A stretch of 64,000 nt of DNA from Bifiguratus adelaidae. Lineage: Eukaryota > Mucoromycota > Endogonomycetes > Endogonales. Shown in pieces: positions 10,855 to 20,959 of the stretch. Numbering within the stretch: position 1 is the stretch's first letter; each line of letters begins with the position of its first letter. The position numbers and the translations under genes are program-made. The notes under the pieces were generated by a model. The model ran no database searches. It was given only the letters and a program-made list of their open reading frames with translations, and was not told the DNA's origin. The stretch covers positions 1 to 64,000 of the forward strand of contig MVBO01000067.1 of assembly GCA_002261195.1 (NCBI GenBank), given 5' to 3'.

Positions 10855-13800
10855 CTACCAATCCAGCTTGGAATCACCACAAGCACTTGCATAACTCGTC
10901 ATGTGTGAAGGGAGGATTCTGTATTTGTCGTCGAGCGATTTGAAGCGCGGTCCAGTTTCGGTACTTTTGATCCTCCATCTGCTTGTACCAAGGAAAGTAT
11001 CAAGTTCGTCGACGGGCGGTAGTTTGAGCCAGACCTGGCCATCCTCTTCCTTGGCTTCAAATGTGGTGATGGATTGTGCGTCGTCATCCTTGCAGCTGCC
11101 GGCTTTCTCACCGTTGCTGAGGATATAGTTGCGTTTATGAAGCGGGCATGAGATGTAGGCTGATCCGTTTTCGTCGTACCGAGGATGCCTTGAGCAAGGA
11201 CAAAAGCGCGTCGATGTCCACACATGTTCTGACTCGCGTAAAGTTTGCCATTGAGCTTGAAGATGGCTATTTGGGTATCACCACGAAGGATGGTAACGCT
11301 ACTACCAGCGCCGGTATCGTCCAATTCGTTCGATTCACATACGGGCTCCCACACTTCATTTGACCATGTCTTGCCACGAAAGTCTTCATGTGCAGCTCAG
11401 CTGGCCAATCGGCTGGTCTCGGTTGTCCTCGCTCGGACACGGTCTCGATGGTGCCGATGCGTTTGTCGGTGTTTACGAATTGCCGAAAGGCACTCTTTTT
11501 CTTTGCATCTTTGATCGCCACGTTCCATTCGTCAAAGAAGGATCCGACAAGCTCCTGCATCTGCTTCTCCAATTCGGCGCAAATCCCGAGTTTGTCATGG
11601 ACAATAACGTCGCGCAAGTATTCGATTCCACCCGGTAAAGCTTCCAGCCACCTCGCAGTACGCTGCAACCTGTCAGCGGTGCGAATGTAAAACATCAGGT
11701 ACCGGTCGAGCAGCGCAATGACGCGATCTGGAAGCACATTCTCCTGCAACAGTTGTGCATGCGCAGGCTTCATTCCACCGTTACCGCCAACGAAAACATT
11801 GAATCCGGCTTGCACGGCGACTAGACCAAAGTCCTTGTTGTGAAACTCGGCGCAATCGCGCACGTAACCACTCACGGCACCCTTGATCTTGTGTGGTGAT
11901 CGAATGCTCTTGTATCGCTCCTCCAGTCGCACGGCCATTCCGACACTATCGCCAATGCCATATCTACACCATGTTGTACCTACGCAAGACTTCACCGTTC
12001 GCAAAGACTTGCCGTAAGCGTGACCACTTTCGAAACCGCCATCATTCAGCTTCTTCCAAATGGCCGGCAGATCCTGCTTTTGAGCGCCAAACATGTCTAT
12101 GCGTTGTCCACCTGTGATCTTGCAGTAGAGATTGTACTCCTTGGCGACTTCTCCGAGAACAATCAGCTTCTCTGGGGTGACTTCACCTGCACTGATTCGA
12201 GGAATCACGCTGAAGGTTCCGTTGCGCTGAATGTTGCCCAGATAGCGATCATTGGTGTCTTGTAATCCGTGAACCTGAGTATCCATAACGTGTCGATTGT
12301 ACACACTAGCAAGAATCGATCCTATGGTAGGTTTGCAAATCTCGCATCCGGATGCCATGGGATTGGTACTGACATTCTTCATCACGTCCTCGAAGGTCGT
12401 GAACTTCCTGACCATGATCACGTTGAACAGATCAGCACGCGACATGCTGAAATGAATGCAGAGAGCGTTCGAGACCTCGGCACCCATAGCCTTCATTTCG
12501 GCATTGAAGATACCTTTTACAGTGCTTTCACAACCTCCGCACGCAGTTCCCGCCTTTGTGCAAGACTTGAGCTCACCAATAGACTTGCAGGTTCCATCAC
12601 GAATCTTGACTACCAGGGCGCCTTTGGAGACGTTATGGCAAGAGCAGACCTGTGCATCATCGTCTCCACGTGCACCAACAAGGAACTCGCTGGGAGACTT
12701 GTCAAGTGGCCTCCCTGCCTTGACAAGCGCGTTGAATTTGGTGTATTCCGAGACATTGCCGAAAAGAATGCCGCCGAGAAGGTATTTGCCGTCAGCAGAG
12801 AATATGAGCTTCTTGTAGATACCACCGAAAGGATCTTGGTATGTCAAGGCACGCACGTCATCCTTGGTTGGTGCGCTTTTAGCCTTCTTGCCATGTCGTC
12901 CAGGTAACTTTTTGGGCCCATTTCGATCCGCGAAGAAGTCACCAAAACTTGCCACGTCCACGCCCATCAATTTCAGTCGAGTACCAAGGTCTGGCTCTGT
13001 AAAGCTCCTTGGTGCGTGCAATTTCGCTTGTGTCATGTTCCAAGTGAGTACGTCCGTCATTTCAACACCGGGGCCGATTAGACCAAATGTCTGTTCACGC
13101 CAATTTGCACATTCACCGACAGCGTAGATTGAGTCATCGGAGGATTTCATTTGATCGTTGATAATGATGCCACCACGCTTGTGGCAAGTGAGACCCGCGG
13201 CGGCACCAATAGCGTCCCTTGAGCGAATACCGATGGCATAGCAAAGCATTTGACAATCTTCGGTGGTGCCATCTTGATACGTCACAGAGGTTAGGCGTTT
13301 GTCGTCGTCCCATTGAATCTTCTTGATTTCCGTCGACAGTCGAACAGTGACTCCAGTTTCGCGGACCTTCTCCACCAGAAACGAGCCTCCTACTTCATCC
13401 AATTGCTGTGACAGGAGCCATTTACTTCGATGAACTATGGTGACATCGTCGAAGCGCTCCATATCCTTCACAGCTTTGGCTGCCTCTAATCCAAGTAAGC
13501 CACCGCCAACAACGATGGCTCTCTTTTTGGTAATAATTCCTCCTTCGTCCAGCCTTTCCGCCCAGTCAATCATCTGTTCGAAATCACTAATGGTTCGATA
13601 GACAAAGACCCCTTTACCGCCCTGCGTTGCGACATCAGGTGGAAGAACAGCGTCACTTCCGGTTGCAAGCACCAGAATGTCATATGCGAATGACTTGCCA
13701 TCAGCGCAAACGACACTCTTATGTTCGCGATCAATACCAGAGACCTTGATACCAATTCTGTAGGCGAATCGGGTCGAGTCCATGTCCGTGTACCATGATT

Positions 13801-14053
13801 CGGGATTGAGGTAGAGATCTTTGACGTTTCGGTGGGCAAAAAACTCGGTCAGGCCAACCCGGTTGTACGCGACGTGATTTTCCTCTCCGAGAACGAGTAT
13901 CGAGTATTCTCTTGCGACAGCATCTCGGTCTAGCAGTTTCTCGATGAAGGCAACGCCTACCATTCCGAGTCCGACCACAATGACACGTTTGCGACCATTG
14001 TCTTGTGTTCTGCCTTGGCTTTCTGCCACGGCTTCCAAGGCTGATGGTGGCAT
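10855..14053 (-). pseudogene. niiA/nit-6: NAD(P)H nitrite reductase with two frameshifts and a lost Fe-S cysteine
   Basis: Siroheme nitrite reductase, which reduces nitrite to ammonium in the cytosol. Start 14053 has no apparent intron. In order: FAD/NAD(P)H-binding domain (VIVVGLGMVGVAF near residue 25; second nucleotide site IVVGGGLLGLEAA), [2Fe-2S] BFD-like domain (CSCHNV and CGGC), then the siroheme/[4Fe-4S] domain with SCVGTTWCRYG near residue 660. The second cluster motif, normally SGCVREC, reads SGYVRDC: the codon at 11864-11866 is TAC. The C-terminal NirD-like Rieske domain is split over three frames. Around 11383-11398 the main frame must shift by one base to reach the VWEPVCESNEL segment, and around 11178-11190 again to pass from MCGHRRAFVLAQGIL (Cys-His pair 1) to SCPLHKRNY (pair 2). 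Both shifts need one added base, so they do not cancel. Family identity is certain; function as assembled is doubtful. Confidence 0.93.
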
Positions 14054-14555
14054 GGCTAACGTTCAGAGTGAAAGGAAGGTCGCCTGATAGACAGACTGAT
14101 TCTGGTCATTTGATCTCGGTCCATTGGCATATCCAAAAGCTGTCATAAAGGAGGCCCGAGCATCCTTGCGACATCCAGACTGGTGTCATGGCGTGATAAA
14201 CCAAACTTGTCATAGTCTTCCCGAGGGGAAGTTGTGGAGCAATTGCCAAGATAAACCAGAAATGGCAACGTGACATAGGGAGAGAGAACAAACAAGTCTG
14301 ATTTGTTTGTTACCTTTTATGGAACTTTGTGGAACTATGTGATAAGGTGTCGTAAAAGACGTGCGAAGCCTGCGAAGGAGCAAAGGGCGCGACATGATTT
14401 GACAAAAATGGCTATAGGCGTATTTTAGCGTGCTCTCAGGCCATCGAGCGACACCGAGAGCACAGAGAGCACGTTCAGCCTTGGATGCTGTCCAGTTTTT
14501 GTCTGTGAACGAAGTTTCATCTGCAGATGTCCCCTTTACAATGCTTTTCTGTAAT
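14054..14555 (-). promoter_or_regulatory. Nitrite reductase promoter with GATA sites
   Basis: The 502-base gap between the nitrite and nitrate reductase genes holds at least four GATA cores on the plus strand: 14086-14089, 14195-14198, 14250-14253 and 14341-14344, the last three as GATAA. AreA/NIT2-type GATA factors activate nitrate genes in fungi through HGATAR sites, usually several close together. Binding here is inferred. No NirA-type CTCCGHGG site was noticed. Confidence 0.55.
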
Positions 14556-17195
14556 TTAAAAATATACAACATCCTCTGTCCAATGTCCAGCGTCAACCCA
14601 GGTTTTGACCATGTCTAACATTCCTGGCGGTCCACATACAAGTAAGATACGTTTTGACGAGGATGGTGACGTCCCGAAATAATGTTCGAGATGGGAGGCG
14701 TTCAATCGTCCTCGGCCTTGCGACCAATTGGGTGGAACGCATCCGGAAAGCGCGTGCCATACCTTGACTCTGTCATTGCGAGTAATGGCAAAAGTATCGA
14801 GCTCGCTTCTTAAGAGAATATCGGCGACATATCTGTTACCATTGAGCAGGACGACTTGCGTGGGATCGTCTTCGTTGCGGCAGACTTCGCGTAGGACTTG
14901 GTAGCATGGAGTGATTCCACTGCCTCCGGATATCATGCACAGTTGATCCACTTCTCGCTCACCCCCATGAAGTCGCACTTTCCCAGGTGCAAGGTACTCG
15001 AAATGACCTAGAGGACCTTTCATTTCCACGGTATCTCCAATTGAAAGCTTGTCCAAGAGTGTTGTCATCTTGCCGCCTTCTCGGCCTGGATTTGGACGAT
15101 ATATCTTGATGAGAATGTCCAGGAAACCTTTGGTACGATGGCAACTGACGGGTGTGTATGCTCTCATGACCCAGGTATTGCTGTTGTCCTTGACGCGCAA
15201 GTATAAGTGCTTGCCCACTGGCAAGCCTGAAGTTTGGGATGGATGAAGTTCGAATCGTAGAATGCACGAATCCGAGGAAACATCTGATCTGGATAGCAAT
15301 TTGCAACCTTGCCATGTCTTTTGATCCAGAAAAGTATTCTTGATTGTGCAGCTGTCGTTGCTTTTCTGTGCCGTACTTGATGGAGTAGCCAATTGACCAA
15401 TGTGGTATGTGGCCAACGTGTTTTTTGCGGTTTCGGAATGTATTACCATAAAGTCCTCGGTAGCATCTGTGCCAGCGACCATAGTGATGCTCTCAGCTCC
15501 GCCGGGGTGATCCTTCAGAAAAGCCGTTCCGTCATAGACCTGGCCATGAACAATGAACCATGGTTGTGTTCCTTGATTGTGTTCTTCGACTTCCTCCATT
15601 GTTATTGTCTTCTGTAAAATGTCTGATCTTGTCATGCAGATATTGGTTGCTATCTCCTCATTTGCAGGTTTCGAGACTTCGCCGTCAACAGCCTCGCCAT
15701 AGTTGCTTGACAAAAGGTCGCCACCAGCTGCCTTCACACGCGGCATCCATCCGCCTTCGATCATCGCTGGCTGTGTCGGATGTTCAAACCGTAGATAATC
15801 ATCCTCTTTTATGATAGCCACGCGGTACCACCAATTGTTCATCATTGACATGACATTCCAGTACATGTCGCGTGGTTGGATATTCATATTTTCGTCCATG
15901 GCACGAACCACAAAATCTTTCGCACCCTCCAAATCAACAACGTTGACCGTGACCTCCCAAAAGCACCAGCAGAAACTTGTGTGACGATCATACATATCGA
16001 TTCGACCACCATACAGTTCAGTGATGCCCTGCTTGCGATACATGTCTTCGGGGTATTCAATATCTGCAAGCCGCCAATGTTTTCCGTGGTCAAGGCTGAT
16101 TTCTACTCGACCAACGCGGATTCCGCCTCCACTGTAAGCGTATCCTTTGATTCGATAAGGCTCGTTGGATACCCGAGCGATTCGTTCGTCATGTGCCGGG
16201 TATACGGTCGCGCTCTGTACATTTAGATCATAAATGGTATATCGTTCGTCTTTCCACCACTTCGTCTCATCCTTAGCCATTTCTGGAGTAACTATGATGG
16301 GAAGGACACGATTGTCGTAGATGTGGTAATAGTTGTCGGAAGGCGTCGAGGTGATGATGAGCTTCTTGAGCCATTTGACGCTACGCCCGCCAATCACGCC
16401 GGGAATAATGATGCGTACTGGACGACCATGATCTGGTTCAAGTGAGGCACCGTTCTGTTTGTGAGCAATCATGATGGCTCGATCATAATCCATGGCCCAG
16501 GCAAGGCGAACACATGTGCCATAATGGCCCTTGGGAAGTTGATCGGCACCTTCCATGCAGACATAACGAGCTGAACGTAATGGATTCGCTTTGCCAATGA
16601 TATCTCGCAACAACGGTCCTGTCCATAGTGATGTCGAGACGCCTGCCGCTCCCCAATTGAAGCCACTTCCCTTTTGGACAACGTTTTGTTCCTTGCGTCG
16701 GTTACCAGCACAAACGAGAGTGACTGGCAGGTTGATCTGTTCATAGTCTTGAATAAGCTCGCGCAATGTGACTTTGAATGGATTCTCAACCATGCCAGTG
16801 ATCTCAATCTCCCAATCAAGGCAATCAGCGTCTTCCACTCTAGGAACCGCACCATGGTTACGAACGTAGTGAAGTCCAGCTGGAGTGAGAAAACCAGCAT
16901 CATACAGCACGCTTAGTGGTGCTTCACAATTAAACGGGTGTGCACCTGTCAAGCGAATCAAACGTTCGTCTCGCGGAACATGATAGTCTGGAGTCTTGAG
17001 ATCGATATCGAGGACCGCCTTGGTGTCGAGGATTGGCGGTGAAGGCAAATCGTGATCATTGCCGTCGTCACTGTGCGCTTGATTAGGGGTAGCGTAGCCG
17101 CTGTCCATGTCGTCAATCTCGATGTAAGTGAAAAGACACCTAAAGCATTTGAAACGCACCTCATCCCCACTCTCGGCAGCGAATATGGTGACCAT
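14556..17195 (-). CDS. niaD/nit-3: Assimilatory nitrate reductase, NAD(P)H type
   Basis: Reduces nitrate to nitrite in the cytosol. Single exon, up to 879 residues from the Met at 17195; an internal Met at 17108 (MDSGYATP) is an alternative start. Domains in order: molybdopterin/sulfite-oxidase fold with the Mo-ligating Cys in VTLVCAGNRRKEQN (about residue 165) and RIIIPGVIGGRSVKW; Mo-cofactor dimerisation domain (KGYAYSGGGIRVGRVE); cytochrome b5 domain with heme-ligand motif DHPGG and its partner His (about residues 560-600); FAD domain (RAYTPVS; GPLGHFEYL); NADH/NADPH domain (ISGGSGITPCYQV; VCGPPGML) ending DVVYF. All signature residues checked are present, so unlike its neighbour this gene looks functional. 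It is divergent from the transporter across 772 bases and upstream (in transcription) of the nitrite reductase. Confidence 0.96.
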   Translation of the reverse strand: MVTIFAAESGDEVRFKCFRCLFTYIEIDDMDSGYATPNQAHSDDGNDHDLPSPPILDTKAVLDIDLKTPDYHVPRDERLIRLTGAHPFNCEAPLSVLYDAGFLTPAGLHYVRNHGAVPRVEDADCLDWEIEITGMVENPFKVTLRELIQDYEQINLPVTLVCAGNRRKEQNVVQKGSGFNWGAAGVSTSLWTGPLLRDIIGKANPLRSARYVCMEGADQLPKGHYGTCVRLAWAMDYDRAIMIAHKQNGASLEPDHGRPVRIIIPGVIGGRSVKWLKKLIITSTPSDNYYHIYDNRVLPIIVTPEMAKDETKWWKDERYTIYDLNVQSATVYPAHDERIARVSNEPYRIKGYAYSGGGIRVGRVEISLDHGKHWRLADIEYPEDMYRKQGITELYGGRIDMYDRHTSFCWCFWEVTVNVVDLEGAKDFVVRAMDENMNIQPRDMYWNVMSMMNNWWYRVAIIKEDDYLRFEHPTQPAMIEGGWMPRVKAAGGDLLSSNYGEAVDGEVSKPANEEIATNICMTRSDILQKTITMEEVEEHNQGTQPWFIVHGQVYDGTAFLKDHPGGAESITMVAGTDATEDFMVIHSETAKNTLATYHIGQLATPSSTAQKSNDSCTIKNTFLDQKTWQGCKLLSRSDVSSDSCILRFELHPSQTSGLPVGKHLYLRVKDNSNTWVMRAYTPVSCHRTKGFLDILIKIYRPNPGREGGKMTTLLDKLSIGDTVEMKGPLGHFEYLAPGKVRLHGGEREVDQLCMISGGSGITPCYQVLREVCRNEDDPTQVVLLNGNRYVADILLRSELDTFAITRNDRVKVWHALSGCVPPNWSQGRGRLNASHLEHYFGTSPSSSKRILLVCGPPGMLDMVKTWVDAGHWTEDVVYF

Positions 17196-17967
17196 CGCTT
17201 TTTCGGGTTAACACATGTTCACTCTTCCGAAAGCCCAATATGCTACGGAGTCTGGTTACTCAACTTGGAGACGACTTGTTGATCCTTGAATCACCAAATT
17301 TGTGGGAGATAAGGATTGGCGGCTTAATAAAGGTTATCGGTGTATCAATGTGCGAATGATGCGATTGTAACGTCAAAGATCCAGTACATGTAAGATGGAA
17401 AATGCATGTCAACAAGTCGTTGTGTTTGCGTCGCTCGGTCGGCTTCCAAGTGCATACAGTAGCTGGCTGCGCGGCGAGCTGTGTATCGGGCTTTATCGGG
17501 CTGAGTGTACAGGATTCAGCATTGCACCAGAACTATGTGATGATACTCTCACCATTCCGGATGGCAATTATCAACTGCGTTCTCCGTCCACCCCTGTCTA
17601 GGCTTCCCCGCCATGTGTGCCTATCTTGATCAGATACTACTGATAAACATTCTCCAGATTCTTGACGCGAGGGTTTGTTTGTTACCTTATCAGGCAGAGG
17701 GCTTGCGGTTGACTATATAGGGTAATGATAGAGACGACGTTTCATTATCGGTTACTCTTCACGCTGTCAAACCCTTGCGTTGACGTGCGTATCACTCGTT
17801 GCCACACGAACACGGGTTTGGTAGTGTGCGATTTGCTTATCAACCATTTGAAAAATTCGGCTTGTACTAGACAAACGCGAGACATGAGAGTCGCGTTGAC
17901 TATAAGATAGCAAGATTTGCCGTTATGTTCGCTTGACACAACGCCATTTTGGATAGAGAGCGGTGAC
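17196..17967. promoter_or_regulatory. Bidirectional nitrate reductase / nitrate transporter promoter
   Basis: This 772-base divergent intergenic region carries at least eight GATA cores (either strand): 17308-17311, 17335-17338, 17642-17645, 17688-17691, 17727-17730, 17746-17749, 17838-17841 and 17906-17909. Several fit HGATAR (for example AGATAAG at 17307). A TATA-like TATATA lies near 17714. The clustering is what is expected of a nitrogen-metabolite-repressed nitrate promoter driven by an AreA/NIT2-like factor; the pathway-specific NirA site could not be picked out. Confidence 0.65.
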
Positions 17968-19479
17968 ATGGCCATTTCATCCCTCTGGAAAGCACCCGAG
18001 ATCAATCCGGCTAATCTCAAGGCCAAGACATTTCCCATCCTCAACCCCTTCAACAAGTATGGACGAGCATTCCATCTCTCATGGATTGGCTTCTTTGTCG
18101 CCTTCTTATCTTGGTTCGCTTATCCACCTCTACTTCAAGGCACCATCAGCACAGACTTGAAGCTTACACCTGTGCAGATTGCCAATAGTAATATTGTCGG
18201 TCTGTGCGTTACCCTCATTGTACGCTTTGGGGTAGGTCCTCTTTGTGATCGATTTGGACCTCGCAAAGTCATGATTGGATGCTTGGTTGTCGGCGCTATT
18301 CCAACGGCACTGACACCCTTTATTCACGACTACAGTGGTCTCCTGGCGGCCCGGCTCTTCGTCGGTATCCTGGGTGCTACGTTTGTGCCATGCCAAATGT
18401 GGACGACGCTCTTCTTTGACAAGAACATTGTGGGTCGCGTCAACGCGTTTGCCGGCGGTTGGGGCAATGCAGGCGGTGGCATGACTTACTACGCAATGCC
18501 GGCTATCGTTGCAAGCCTTCAACGTGACGGCTATTCCTTGAGTCGAGCATGGAAACTCTCATTTGTGGTCGGACCATTTGTCATTATCATGTTTGTCGCC
18601 TTGATGACTTGGTTCCTTGGTGAGGACTGTCCCGAGGGCAAGTGGTCGGATCGGGTCATTATCAAGGAGCAAGCATCCATTACACCTCTCAACGAAGGAT
18701 CATCGACGCCAGATTCCTATGACAGCGCCATCAAGACCGATAAGCCAGAAGCATCCTCTAGAGCTGACCACGGTGATCCAGAAATGCAGGCGCACGCAAA
18801 TCTCATGGTCGAAGAGCTCGAAGAAGTGGATCAAGCCATCATTGAAGCACCAAAGTGGTACGACTTCTTTATCGTCCTTTGTTCGCCATACACGATGCTC
18901 ACGGCTTTACCCTATGCAACCACCTTTGGTGCGGAGCTTGCTATTGAAGGTATCTTGTCAGGCCTGTATATTCAGACAGTCAAGAACTCGGGAGAGGCAT
19001 GGAGTCAAGAGCTCGCCGGAAGTTGGGGAAGCATGTTTGGGTTGCTCAATCTTGTCACTAGACCTTTGGGAGGATATGTTGCGGATGTCCTCTATGTAAA
19101 AACAGGTACTGTGGTCGCCAAGAAATACTGGATGATCACTTGCGGTGTCCTCGAAGGCGTCTTTCTACTCTGGATTGGCCTAGTCCCTAGTATCAACATT
19201 GCCGGTCCCCTCGTCGCCAATAATTTTATGGCCATCTTTCTCGAAATGGGCAATGGTGCCAACTTTGCTGTCGTTCCTCACATCAATCCACATCACACTG
19301 GGATCGTCGCCGGCATCACTGGTGCATTTGGAAACCTTGGCGGTGTCATGTTTAACCTTGCGTTCCGGTTCGCTGCAATCGCTGGCGTGACCAATTTCCA
19401 CGCTGCATATTGGCACGTTGGTGTCGTTTGCATCGGGATCAATCTCTTGTGTGCTGCGATACTGCTTCGTCTCAAGTGA
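17968..19479 (+). CDS. nrtA/crnA: High-affinity nitrate transporter (MFS, NNP family)
   Basis: Plasma-membrane nitrate importer, 503 residues, single exon. The start is the Met of MAISSLWKAPEINP; the following ILNPFNKYGRAF segment matches the usual N-terminus of fungal NrtA. About 12 membrane spans are apparent, with the two nitrate-signature Gly-rich helices: FAGGWGNAGGGMTYY near residue 170 and GAFGNLGGVMFNLAF near residue 455. The MFS motif DRFGPRKVMIG follows span 2, and a long hydrophilic central loop (about residues 220-310) is as in fungal members. No lesion is seen. It shares a promoter region with nitrate reductase and so is likely co-induced by nitrate. Confidence 0.95.
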   Translation: MAISSLWKAPEINPANLKAKTFPILNPFNKYGRAFHLSWIGFFVAFLSWFAYPPLLQGTISTDLKLTPVQIANSNIVGLCVTLIVRFGVGPLCDRFGPRKVMIGCLVVGAIPTALTPFIHDYSGLLAARLFVGILGATFVPCQMWTTLFFDKNIVGRVNAFAGGWGNAGGGMTYYAMPAIVASLQRDGYSLSRAWKLSFVVGPFVIIMFVALMTWFLGEDCPEGKWSDRVIIKEQASITPLNEGSSTPDSYDSAIKTDKPEASSRADHGDPEMQAHANLMVEELEEVDQAIIEAPKWYDFFIVLCSPYTMLTALPYATTFGAELAIEGILSGLYIQTVKNSGEAWSQELAGSWGSMFGLLNLVTRPLGGYVADVLYVKTGTVVAKKYWMITCGVLEGVFLLWIGLVPSINIAGPLVANNFMAIFLEMGNGANFAVVPHINPHHTGIVAGITGAFGNLGGVMFNLAFRFAAIAGVTNFHAAYWHVGVVCIGINLLCAAILLRLK

Positions 19480-19812
19480 TTACTTGTTTGTAAATGAGTT
19501 CTGTATAGTGGATTGGCATGCTTGCATTTGTAAGGAATTAACATCTGTAATTTGATCTACATTTCATTGAATCCAGAGACTTATGACCCCTTGGCTGGAA
19601 AATGCTCGATCTGAAGGGTTCCCAATGCGCTCCAAGGGAAGAGTAGAGGACGCTTTATTAGATGTGTGGATTGACACGGAGCTCGTCTTCCACTTGGGCA
19701 TATGCGGTGCACCCGGATAGCGGTTCTAGAGTGTGATTTTTCGCCCGTAGTGGGCTTGGGTCAAGCAATACCGCCGTTCCCCGTCAGGAAGCCGACCCTT
19801 GCATGGGTCCAT
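19480..19812. other. Gap between convergent genes
   Basis: 333 bases between the 3' ends of the transporter and the next, minus-strand gene; it holds 3' untranslated sequence at most. Confidence 0.5.
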
Positions 19813-20671
19813 CTACTCTTCTCCAAGTCGTCGGATAGCAGCGCTTCGCAATGTCCTTCCACCCGCCTCGATATCCGATGCTGCTGGCAGTGGATTTCCA
19901 TCACCTGTGGCCAGATTGACCAAGCCCTTGGATAGGATGCCGACAGGCGATACCTGATTGGGCAAGAAACGCCGTAGAAGAGGTGCTAGAACGACTTCAG
20001 CCGCTCTGTGTGACATCGAACCGCGGCCGACAAGAGAAGGATCGGCGAAGCCCGGTCGCACATTGTACACTCGAAGGGCGCTGTAGTCGGGTGTCGATGG
20101 AAGAGCGAGGAGTGCGATTTCGGCACGACCCTTGATCTTGCCGAATAGCGTAAACGTCTTTTCAGTGGGATCAGCGCTGTAATAGGGATCGTTAAAGCCG
20201 TTGATGTCAAGCTTCACGACGAGATAGATGCAACTTACCCTTCGCCAGATACATAAACAAAGTTGAACTTGCCGGTATTGGAGAGCGATGAGAACGCTTT
20301 AGCAGCTGCCAGAGGATAGTCGTATGTAATGCGGATATATTCGCTGCCACCATCCATCAGTATTGCTCATAATCACTCCATCCAATTTTTTTCCCTGAAA
20401 CTCACTCTTTTGTCACTTGGGTCTGACTGATGCCCTGCGCCCAAATGCAACCCTCGGCACCCATCAACTTGTCTTTCAATTCATCCGGATAGGATGTATA
20501 GTCATCATGGACAATCACTTCGGCCTTCTTGGTGTCCAAATGCTCACCGGTGGGAAGAGCAAACTGTCGACGGGATAATATAGATAGACGTGTGATGATA
20601 GGAGATGCAAGCGCGTGTTGTAGGACAGGTGCGCCTACATTACCAGTAGCCCCAGTCAGTATAATGTGCAT
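19813..20671 (-). CDS. NAD(P)-binding Rossmann protein (NmrA/atypical SDR-like)
   Basis: Three exons: 20671-20406, 20343-20239 and 20176-19813, with two 62-nt introns (GTGAGT and GTAAGT donors) that keep the frame, giving about 244 residues. The N-terminus has the nucleotide-binding motif ILTGATGNVGAPVLQHAL; the second exon gives FVYVSGEG, and the third FGKIKGRAEIALL with Lys at the position of the SDR active-site or structural Lys, then RVYNVRPGFADPS. This matches the small atypical-SDR (NAD-dependent epimerase/NmrA-like) proteins common in fungi. NmrA itself is a nitrogen-repression co-regulator; position next to the nitrate cluster is suggestive, but sequence does not single out NmrA, and a housekeeping oxidoreductase role is equally possible. 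Confidence 0.8.
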
Positions 20672-20959
20672 GGCTTAAGGAGAGGCCGAATGCAGTCGCT
20701 TTATAACCCTGCGCACGATCAGGTGACCGTGCATGACGCGTCCTTACGCGGCCATTTTCCAAAACAAGGCTTGCAAGACCCACAATGGAAAGATTGAAGA
20801 ATATGGCACGATGGGGTAAAGGCCGATGATAGTAGGGAGTGAGTAGCGAACAAGGTACTTGAGACTGTTACGATACATAGAGATTTACACATAGGTTTTC
20901 ATTAGGGCAGATCGCCTGGATTTGCCTCTGGGTTCCATATTGGCCCAGGCAAGTTTCAT
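20672..20959. other. Intergenic region
   Basis: Short gap between two minus-strand genes, comprising the 5' region of the NAD(P)-binding gene and the 3' region of the aldo-keto reductase. Confidence 0.5.

Noticed and set aside
11360-11400. Intron explaining the first nitrite reductase frame change
   Set aside because: The best GT-AG pair here would leave only about 24 nt, and the flanking homology is contiguous, so an intron is implausible.
12269-12907. 212-codon plus-strand frame inside nitrite reductase
   Set aside because: Shadow of the conserved minus-strand gene.
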